12,939 bases of DNA from JBHIFB01 sp046760905 (GTDB taxonomy: Bacteria > Gemmatimonadota > CAZMKB01). Location of the stretch: assembly GCA_046760905.1 (NCBI GenBank), contig JBHIFB010000093.1, forward strand, positions 1 through 12,939. Reading direction: 5' to 3'. This document shows, in pieces, positions 7,407 through 12,939 of the stretch; the stretch's first letter is position 1, and each line of letters opens with the position of its first letter. The notes under the pieces are model-generated. The model had not been told where the DNA came from and did no database searches. It worked only from the letters and a program-made list of their open reading frames with translations. Made by a program: the position numbers and the translations under genes.

Positions 7407-9637
7407 TGAAAAGGATAGCTACATTCACCTTCCTCCTGGCATTCGTGATGCTTTGTGCCGGTGATGTGCTTTCGGCCTACCAGGTGACCGGCACGTTCAA
7501 TTACAGGGACAGAGAGCAGGATCAGACGGGTTTCACTGGAGATGAGCCGCTGCTTCCAATACGTGGTGCAGATGTAGAGGTTCTCGACAATAATACCAGT
7601 GCCATACTTGCCACCGGGGTCACGAATGTGAGTGGGGAGATCAATATCAACGTCAATGACAATCAGGTCAGGGACATCGTGGTGAGGGTGCTTACCGTCT
7701 CAGATTACAACCCTTTCCTCAACGTGAAGACGGAAACCTGGGAAAATTTCGGGGCCGGTGATCCGTACGCCGTTGAAAGCCAGGTCTATGCCGATCACGA
7801 TCCATCGAGTGACCTCGATATCGGGACAGTGGTCGCAGAGCCCCAGGGTCCGGGAGAGCCTTTCAACATATTCGACTGTCTTGTGAACCAGATGTCGATG
7901 GTGAATGCCATGACAGGCGAAAACCCCGGTAGTTACCCCAGGATGCGAGCCAAGTTCACCCATGGCCAGCACTCCGGCCAGGCATTCTATGACGGGGCGC
8001 TTAATATCGGCGCCGAATTCCCCTATGATGACGGTGTAGTGATGCATGAGGGAGGTCATTTCACCAACAGCCACTGGTCCGAGGATGACAATCCCGGTGG
8101 TGCTCATTACGTGGGTGATGTGAACCAGGACCCGCGCCTCTCATACGGCGAGGGGATAGCCTCCTACTGGCATTCGACGACTGCGGCTATGTTCGGTTTG
8201 AACCCGCCGGCGAATCTGGAGGTTCAGACCACAGGGGCGCCCGGACCCGGCCATCTGAGCTTCTATGTCGAGTACGAGCAGCCGAACTGGGGCTCCTATG
8301 GCCCCGCCTGTGAGGTTGCCGTGACCGCCGTGCTCTATGACATCCTCGACAACGAAAACTGGGATGATTTCACACCCGGAGAGGGGGAGGACTTCGATTC
8401 GCTGAGCCTTTCCTTCGACCATTACTGGTACCTGGCGGAAAACGTCCTGGTAGACCCTGTGTGGCATCCTTCGACCGTTGAAGACGCCTGGGATGCCTGG
8501 ATGGAAACATTCGGCGATACCGCCTACTACGATGAGATGAAGTCCATATTCGCCTCTCACAGGATGGAGTTCTGGGAGGATGATTTCGAGGTTGATAATA
8601 CTAAAGAAGCGGCAACAACAATCGGCCTCGGAGAGACTTCCACTCGTCACACCCTCTTTCCGGTGGATGATATCGACTGGTTTTCCATGCAGGGAATCGC
8701 CGGGGCGAAATTCCAGATCGCTGCAATGAATAAGATGCCCGCTACTCACTCCCTGATCACGGTATACGAGTCAGATGGCACCACCTATGTTGCTGACAAC
8801 ATCAATCCCGAGAATCCAGCCGATGTGGGAGGCTCGGTGGAGCTTATAACTCCAGCGAGCGATCTTTTCTACATCACTGTGAACCAGTACAGCTATAGTG
8901 GAATCTACACCGAATACGGAGCCTACGATCTGGAGCTCAGGATCATCCAGGCCCCAGATGATTCAGCCAAGATACAGGTCACACCGGCGGGCCTTGTGGT
9001 CACGGGGCTTCCGGTCGGTGAGACAGCCGAGGAGGAGTTCACGATAAATAACATCGGCGGTGGTCCCCTGCATTTTTCCATATGGGACAGGGAACGCTAC
9101 GGGGAGGATCCTCCTCCTGCGACATGGATCAGCGAGAGTCCCGACACGGGGACGATCGAGGCGAACGGTTCGATGCAAATCACGGCTCTGATAGATGCCA
9201 CGGGGCTGCATCCTGATACGACCTACGATGCGATGATCTTCGTCGATTCGAACGACATGGTGAATCCGGAAGTCTCGATAATCGTTAGGCTCACGACCGT
9301 GGCTGTCGGGATTGACGGTGACGATGTCACGGGTTCTATCCTTCCAAAGGTTTTCGCACTTAACCAGAACTTCCCGAATCCGTTCAACCCGTCGACTTCT
9401 GTGGTGTATGATGTTCCGGTATCTGTGGAAGGGACTGTTCCAGTCAAGCTCATTGTGTATAATACAAGGGGACAGAAGGTAAAAACGCTGGTTAACCAGC
9501 CTAAGGCCCCTGGGCGTTACACAGTCCACTGGGATGGGACTAACGGTGCGGGGGAGCGGGTGAGCTCGGGGATCTACTTTTACAAAATCACGGCCGGTGA
9601 TTTTGTGAAGGTGAAGAAGATGGTGCTTTTGAAGTGA
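7406..9637 (+). CDS. Secreted HEGGH zinc metallopeptidase with PPC domain and sorting tail
   Basis: 743 aa from the ATG at 7406 (GGAGGAGG about 6 bases upstream); the TTG three bases earlier is less likely. Signal peptide residues 1-24 (cut probably after VLSA). Residues about 25-105 look like a transthyretin/carboxypeptidase-regulatory-like domain. The catalytic region carries VVMHEGGHF (HExxH at 214-218) and LSYGEGIASYW (E249 as third zinc ligand), a layout like gluzincins of the M36/M4 type, where HExxH is followed some 30 residues later by GEG. About 390-515 is a pre-peptidase C-terminal (PPC) domain (PVDDIDWFSMQG, LFYITVNQYS, GAYDLEL). About 520-632 is a BACON/Ig-like domain (EEEFTINNIGGGPLHFSI). 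About 645-743 is the sorting tail: FALNQNFPNPFNPSTS, LIVYNTRGQKVKTLV, SSGIYFYKITAGDF, KKMVLLK. It is likely exported and then surface-attached or released. The peptidase family is not one I can name. Confidence 0.85.
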   Translation: MKRIATFTFLLAFVMLCAGDVLSAYQVTGTFNYRDREQDQTGFTGDEPLLPIRGADVEVLDNNTSAILATGVTNVSGEININVNDNQVRDIVVRVLTVSDYNPFLNVKTETWENFGAGDPYAVESQVYADHDPSSDLDIGTVVAEPQGPGEPFNIFDCLVNQMSMVNAMTGENPGSYPRMRAKFTHGQHSGQAFYDGALNIGAEFPYDDGVVMHEGGHFTNSHWSEDDNPGGAHYVGDVNQDPRLSYGEGIASYWHSTTAAMFGLNPPANLEVQTTGAPGPGHLSFYVEYEQPNWGSYGPACEVAVTAVLYDILDNENWDDFTPGEGEDFDSLSLSFDHYWYLAENVLVDPVWHPSTVEDAWDAWMETFGDTAYYDEMKSIFASHRMEFWEDDFEVDNTKEAATTIGLGETSTRHTLFPVDDIDWFSMQGIAGAKFQIAAMNKMPATHSLITVYESDGTTYVADNINPENPADVGGSVELITPASDLFYITVNQYSYSGIYTEYGAYDLELRIIQAPDDSAKIQVTPAGLVVTGLPVGETAEEEFTINNIGGGPLHFSIWDRERYGEDPPPATWISESPDTGTIEANGSMQITALIDATGLHPDTTYDAMIFVDSNDMVNPEVSIIVRLTTVAVGIDGDDVTGSILPKVFALNQNFPNPFNPSTSVVYDVPVSVEGTVPVKLIVYNTRGQKVKTLVNQPKAPGRYTVHWDGTNGAGERVSSGIYFYKITAGDFVKVKKMVLLK

Positions 9638-9667
9638 GAAGAGTCGGGCCTTCACCTGGCTTTTAAT

Positions 9668-9711
9668 AATGGTGACAGGCACCTTTACATGTAATAGTGT
9701 CTGTCACCATT
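9668..9711. repeat. 44-bp near-perfect palindrome (REP-like element or terminator)
   Basis: AATGGTGACAGGCAC (9668-9682) pairs with GTGTCTGTCACCATT (9697-9711) with one G-T mismatch over 15 positions. The loop contains a second perfect palindrome, TTACATGTAA (9685-9694). It follows the metallopeptidase stop by 30 bases and is followed by TTTATATAT, so it could end that transcript. The core GGTGACAG/CTGTCACC also resembles intergenic repeat families in many genomes that are moved by IS200-like Y1/REP-associated transposases; that link is from memory and unverified. Confidence 0.7.
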
Positions 9712-9772
9712 TTATATATGCCAGGCCGGCTTTCCTGTTGACTTTCCTTTCTGATTTCATTTCTGTTATTCC

Positions 9773-11221
9773 ATGCTTTCAATCCTCGATATCCTTCTCG
9801 CGCTGCTTTTCCTGGGTGGCGTTGCCGTTGCTGGAAATCTATTCTGGAGGAGCACCAAGCCGGACGATTATTTTCTCGGTGGACGCGCCCTGCCATGGAT
9901 CGCTGTGCTCGCCTCAATCGTTGCTACAGAAACAAGCACACTCACCTTTATCGGTGCCCCGGCCATATCGTATGCGGGTGATGTGAGTTTCATACAGCTG
10001 GCCGCAGGATATATAATAGGCCGGGTTTTGATCGCTTATCTCATCCTGCCAGGGTATTTCAAGGGTAAGTATCACACTGCCTATGAGCTGCTCTCCATCT
10101 CTTTCGGGGACACCACCAGGAGGCTCGCATCCGCTGTATTTATTATCACGAGAACCCTGGCCGATGGGGTCAGGCTCTATGCAAGCGCCCTGGTCGTCTC
10201 CGTCGTTCTTGGCATCGAGATACTCCCGGCGATCGCCGCCATTTCGGCGCTAACTCTTCTCTACACGTTGAGAGGGGGGCTCGTCGCTGTTGTGTGGACG
10301 GATTTCATGCAGCTCTTCGTATACCTGGGCGGAGCGATTTTCTCTGTTTTTCTCCTGTTCGAAATGATTCCCGGGGGAGTAGATGGGATTTTTCAGACAG
10401 CAGTAGCTTTTGATAAGCTGAATCTTTTCGACTTAAGCATCATCTCCTCCAACCCCTATACACTGCCGGCGGGGATCGCCGGGGGGGCCTTTTTGTCCAT
10501 GGCTTCGCACGGGACAGATCACCTGATGGTGCAGCGTCTCATGGCCTCGAAGGATCTCGGCAGTGCGAGGAGAGCTCTGATCGGGAGCGGGATCTTCGTC
10601 TTCATCCAGTTTGCACTTTTTCTCCTGATAGGCCTGGCGCTATTCGCCTTCTACCTTGGTCACCCCCGCGAGTCTTTCAGCGGTAAACCGGATGAGGTGT
10701 TTCCCTTTTTCATTGTGAGAGAGATTCCTTCAGGGGCAAGAGGGCTCATCGTCGCCGCCATCATGGCATCGGCGGTCTCGACACTTTCGAGCTCCCTTAA
10801 CTCACTCGCCTCATCTACCTATGGTGACTTCCTGAAACCTGTCTTGTCCAGGCTGAGGGGCGGATCGTGGCTTTTGATGTGGCTGAAACGCGGTGAATCA
10901 GCTGTTGGCCGGACACTCACGCTGGCATGGTGCATCGTCCTGCTCCTTGTCTCGGTTCTAGCACAGAACTGGGGGGGAGTCCTGGAAACCGGCCTCGCGA
11001 TAGCCTCGTTCACCTATGGTAGTTTGCTCGGCGCTTTCCTGCTCTCGATTCTGGGCCTCTCGGGGGGAGAAAGAGCAGTGCCCGTCGGAATGCTGACGGG
11101 GATAGCCTCGATGGCTGCCGTGTTTTTCCTCACGGACCTGCCATGGACCTGGTACGTCGTTGTCGGGACGGTCATCACAGTCACATCCGGATCGCTGGTT
11201 TCGAAATTCCTGGGATCCTAA
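9773..11221 (+). CDS. Sodium:solute symporter (SSS/SLC5 family)
   Basis: A 482-aa integral membrane transporter moving a small solute with Na+ across the inner membrane. The family is shown by DYFLGGRALPW (32-42) after the first helix, ATETSTLTFIGAPAISYAG (51-69), the signature GTDHLMVQR (247-255), and a Ser/Thr-rich stretch (STLSSSLNSLASSTYGDF) in the Na+-site region. Hydrophobic segments run the full length, in line with the 13-helix fold. The substrate cannot be deduced; sugars, sialic acid, nucleosides and carboxylates are all known for relatives. The ATG at 9773 has no Shine-Dalgarno sequence in the pyrimidine-rich upstream bases, unlike its neighbours. TTGACT (9738-9743) and TGTTAT (9764-9769) could form a weak promoter (20-base spacing) giving a nearly leaderless message. 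It is alone in its unit, after the palindrome and before a hairpin. Confidence 0.9.
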   Translation: MLSILDILLALLFLGGVAVAGNLFWRSTKPDDYFLGGRALPWIAVLASIVATETSTLTFIGAPAISYAGDVSFIQLAAGYIIGRVLIAYLILPGYFKGKYHTAYELLSISFGDTTRRLASAVFIITRTLADGVRLYASALVVSVVLGIEILPAIAAISALTLLYTLRGGLVAVVWTDFMQLFVYLGGAIFSVFLLFEMIPGGVDGIFQTAVAFDKLNLFDLSIISSNPYTLPAGIAGGAFLSMASHGTDHLMVQRLMASKDLGSARRALIGSGIFVFIQFALFLLIGLALFAFYLGHPRESFSGKPDEVFPFFIVREIPSGARGLIVAAIMASAVSTLSSSLNSLASSTYGDFLKPVLSRLRGGSWLLMWLKRGESAVGRTLTLAWCIVLLLVSVLAQNWGGVLETGLAIASFTYGSLLGAFLLSILGLSGGERAVPVGMLTGIASMAAVFFLTDLPWTWYVVVGTVITVTSGSLVSKFLGS

Positions 11222-11288
11222 TATGAGCATGCGTGAAAGATGCCGGGAGTGGGGGAATCATCCTGGATCGATACCGGTTGATTGGGTG

Positions 11289-11313
11289 GGAGGGGACCCT
11301 GAAAGTCCCCTCC
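11289..11313. terminator. Hairpin between convergent genes
   Basis: GGAGGGGAC (11289-11297) and GTCCCCTCC (11305-11313) form a perfect 9-bp GC-rich stem with a 7-base loop. It lies between the stop of the plus-strand symporter and the stop of the minus-strand peroxiredoxin, where a bidirectional terminator is expected. Neither side has a clear T-run, so it may be a weak terminator or an mRNA 3'-end stabiliser. Confidence 0.6.
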
Positions 11314-11326
11314 GGCTTATAAACCT

Positions 11327-11911
11327 TCAGGAAACATCAGCGAAATAGTCCTTTGACTTCACCGGGTCCGGTACCATGGTCTTCTCTCCCGGCGTCCAGT
11401 TCGCAGGACATACTTCACCGTGCTCGTCTGCGAACTGGAAGGCCTCGATGAGCCGTAGGATCTCATCGACGGTCCTGCCTACATTGAGATCATTGATGGT
11501 GCAGCTCCTGACGATGCCCTCACCATCGATGATGAAGGTGCCTCTGAGAGCGACTCCATCCTGGGTGAGTATACCATAGTCGTTCGAGATGGTTTTATTA
11601 ATGTCGGACAGAAGTGGGAACTGAAGACCCTCAAGGCCCCCCTCACTCCTCGGGGTGTCCAGCCAGGCGAGGTGTGTGTACTGGCTGTCGACCGAGATGC
11701 CTATGACTTCTGCGCCGAGCTTTTTGAAATCCTCGATCCTGTCGCTGAAAGCTATGAGCTCGGTGGGGCAGACGAAGGTGAAATCGAGCGGATAGAACAC
11801 CAGGACAGTGTACTTCCCTTTGAAATCGGCAAGGTTAAGATCCCTGAACTGCTTGTTCACTACCGCTGTTCCCTTGAAATCGGGTGCCTGCTTTTGAACC
11901 AGTGTTGTCAT
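11327..11911 (-). CDS. Typical 2-Cys peroxiredoxin (Prx1/AhpC type)
   Basis: Reduces hydrogen peroxide and organic hydroperoxides in the cytoplasm using thiols. The 194-aa protein has the peroxidatic cysteine C48 in DFTFVCPTE and the resolving cysteine C168 in GEVCPANW, so it should form disulfide-linked obligate dimers. GGLEG (91-95) and a C-terminal YF (in SKDYFADVS) correspond to the GGLG and YF elements linked to sensitivity to over-oxidation. Length and motifs match the eukaryote-like Prx1 subgroup found in many bacteria; no AhpF is present, so thioredoxin is the probable reductant. The ATG at 11909-11911 follows a purine-rich stretch (GGGAG...AGGAAG). It is 115 bases downstream of perR on the same strand with no obvious own PerR box, so it is probably cotranscribed with and controlled through perR. 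Confidence 0.93.
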   Translation of the reverse strand: MTTLVQKQAPDFKGTAVVNKQFRDLNLADFKGKYTVLVFYPLDFTFVCPTELIAFSDRIEDFKKLGAEVIGISVDSQYTHLAWLDTPRSEGGLEGLQFPLLSDINKTISNDYGILTQDGVALRGTFIIDGEGIVRSCTINDLNVGRTVDEILRLIEAFQFADEHGEVCPANWTPGEKTMVPDPVKSKDYFADVS

Positions 11912-12026
11912 CTTCCTGCTTCTCCCTTTCCTTTTTGATGGTTACCTGTCAGCGTTTCGCCCGATAAAACCAGAAACAGATTTTAAACGGGCTCTCATCA
12001 TTTTTGCTCCTCATTCACCCCCTTTT

Positions 12027-12458
12027 TCAATCACCTGCCTTCCCTTTGCATTCTCTGCAGAGTCCAGAGATTACGATTTGAAATTTCTCTGCCTTAAACC
12101 CCTTGAGGCTTTGGACCTGACTCTTGAGTGGACTTCCGGGTGTCAGCCTGATGTCCTCTATCCTGCCGCACGATCTGCAAATAGTGTGGGCATGGGGATG
12201 GTCATCGGGATCGAAGTGAGATACGCTTCTTTCGATGAAAACCTCCCGAATCTCACCCATTTTCGTGAGCTTGTCGAGCGTTGAGTACACTGTGTTGCGG
12301 GACAGTGAAGGGTAGTCTCCGATTAGGCTCTGGTGGATATCCTCGGCCGTCGGGTGGGATCTATTGCCGTATAGAACCTGGAAGATGGCAAGCCTCTGCG
12401 GCGTGAGCCTGTTGCCGGCCTCTCTCCACAGCTCTATCAATTCCTCTATGTTCCTCAT
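12027..12458 (-). CDS. perR: Peroxide-responsive Fur-family repressor PerR
   Basis: A 143-aa Fur-family DNA-binding protein. The N-terminal winged helix contains RLTPQRLAIFQVL and SLSRNTVYSTLDKL (recognition helix region, about 51-64). The PerR regulatory metal ligands (H37, D85, H91, H93, D104 in Bacillus subtilis) map with a constant offset of two to H35, D83, H89, H91 and D102 here; the aspartate at the D85 position is the feature that separates PerR from Fur. The structural zinc site is C94-x2-C97 and C134-x2-C137. It should repress its own unit with Fe or Mn bound and release DNA when peroxide oxidises a metal-bound histidine. The start ATG (12456-12458) follows AGAGG by about 10 bases. 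The peroxiredoxin downstream and PerR-box-like sites upstream support the call. No motif was seen that points to Zur or Nur. Confidence 0.9.
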   Translation of the reverse strand: MRNIEELIELWREAGNRLTPQRLAIFQVLYGNRSHPTAEDIHQSLIGDYPSLSRNTVYSTLDKLTKMGEIREVFIERSVSHFDPDDHPHAHTICRSCGRIEDIRLTPGSPLKSQVQSLKGFKAEKFQIVISGLCRECKGKAGD

Positions 12459-12479
12459 TAGTCGTAACCTCTTATTAAT

Positions 12480-12511
12480 TTATAATTATTACTAATATAT
12501 AATTAATATAA
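12480..12511. promoter_or_regulatory. Two PerR-box-like palindromes
   Basis: TTATAATTATTACTA (12480-12494) and ATATAATTAATATAA (12497-12511) each match 13 of 15 positions of the PerR box TTATAATNATTATAA (counting N as a match). The second covers the -10 of the perR promoter and the first lies just after the expected transcription start. The stretch is very AT-rich, so chance similarity is possible, but the placement is that of an autoregulatory operator. Confidence 0.55.
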
Positions 12512-12532
12512 ATAAAATTCTTCACCTGTCAA
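12505..12532 (-). promoter_or_regulatory. Promoter of perR (and peroxiredoxin)
   Basis: On the minus strand a consensus TTGACA (12532-12527) is followed after 16 bases by TATATT (12510-12505). Transcription would start near 12498, leaving a leader of about 40 nt before the perR ATG. Confidence 0.65.
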
Positions 12533-12588
12533 GGGGTTTATTGAGAGGAGTTTCCCCAACAATTACGAAGAATGAGTGATAGCCACGC

Positions 12589-12732
12589 TTAGCCCAGGTC
12601 ACAATCAATGACTGAGTAATCTATGCCGTTTCGCTTTAATGCCTCAGCCATGCAGCCCAGGCCAACGGGCGGTCGGCGGGGACCGTATCCGGTTCTCTGA
12701 TTTAGAAAATAATATGGTAAGTTAAATGCCAA
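12589..12732 (-). pseudogene. N-terminal fragment of a B12-binding radical SAM-like protein
   Basis: 47 codons on the minus strand read FLNQRTGYGPRRPPVGLG followed by CMAEALKRNGIDYSVIDCDLG and a stop. This matches the opening of cobalamin-binding radical SAM proteins (usually LLNPP.YGP.RPPLGLGYLA..L...G..V.VID.D). No good start codon or ribosome site lies ahead of it (TTG at 12732 only), and the rest of the B12-binding domain and the CxxxCxxC radical SAM motif are absent in all frames downstream. It is probably a gene remnant left by deletion, just upstream of the perR promoter. The family call rests on about 35 residues. Confidence 0.5.
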
Positions 12733-12939
12733 AAAAATATCAGGGATTGATCGAGGACATCCGAGAGACCTCCGAGTGTGTGGCACTCTTTTTGCACATT
12801 AAATTGTTTAACCGGAACAATCACTGTATATCAAGCCAATCGGGATTGACTCTGGCGGAACACTTTGTTTTCCAATTTGAGCAGTTCACTTAGTGGTCGC
12901 GTTCGCAATTACGGTAACATATTATCACTCTGGGAAGCG
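12733..12939. other. Non-coding right edge
   Basis: No supported gene, RNA or repeat was seen here. The minus strand would be the 5' flank of the radical SAM fragment. A gene starting beyond the window cannot be excluded. Confidence 0.4.

Noticed and set aside
8141..8749. 202-codon minus-strand frame inside the metallopeptidase gene
   Set aside because: Antisense shadow of a clearly coding plus-strand gene; no start signal or recognisable motif.
8963..9682. 239-codon minus-strand frame over the end of the metallopeptidase gene
   Set aside because: Composition (His/Arg/Pro-rich) is that of an antisense shadow of the Ig-like and sorting-tail domains; no independent evidence.
1..12939. CRISPR array, defence island, tRNA or rRNA genes
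   Set aside because: No regularly spaced repeats, no cloverleaf or rRNA-like stretches, and no defence-type protein motifs were seen on either strand.

Overview
The window is bacterial chromosomal DNA, most likely from an uncultured member of the Fibrobacterota-Chlorobiota-Bacteroidota (FCB) superphylum or a neighbouring candidate phylum. The main clue is a set of secreted proteins whose C-termini carry the QNxPNPFNPS module (FlgD-Ig-like / type IX-secretion-like sorting tail, TIGR04183-like). Shine-Dalgarno sites and sigma70-like promoters are readable, and TGA, TAA and TAG all act as stops. No tRNA, rRNA or CRISPR array was seen.

Left part (1-3556) is a decaying accessory zone, read on the minus strand. 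A large secreted protein gene (start 3112) is broken three times: an in-frame TGA at 1583, a -1 frameshift near 957, and, inside its sorting tail, an IS91-family transposase remnant that has lost its zinc-finger and catalytic parts. The remnant lies in frame with the tail, so the open frame runs from secretion tail into transposase. Upstream, at 3306-3368, is the orphan last piece of another sorting tail from a gene otherwise gone.

Middle part (3557-11221) is intact and on the plus strand. It holds a compact alkaline-phosphatase-superfamily metalloenzyme, an Aquifex-type aconitase behind its own promoter, and a translationally coupled pair: a 201-aa membrane-anchored or exported protein of unknown function and a 743-aa secreted HEGGH metallopeptidase with a PPC domain and sorting tail. 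A 44-bp near-perfect palindrome follows, then a sodium:solute symporter that lacks a visible ribosome binding site.

Right part (11289-12939): a strong hairpin separates the symporter from a convergent oxidative-stress unit, perR followed by a typical 2-Cys peroxiredoxin. The perR promoter has a consensus -35 and two PerR-box-like palindromes over and just after the -10, pointing to autoregulation. Beyond it lies a 47-codon fragment resembling the N-terminus of a B12-binding radical SAM protein.

The least described pieces are the coupled 201-aa / HEGGH peptidase pair, the broken sorting-tail protein fused to transposase, and the short metalloenzyme. I see no classical defence system or other large novel machine.
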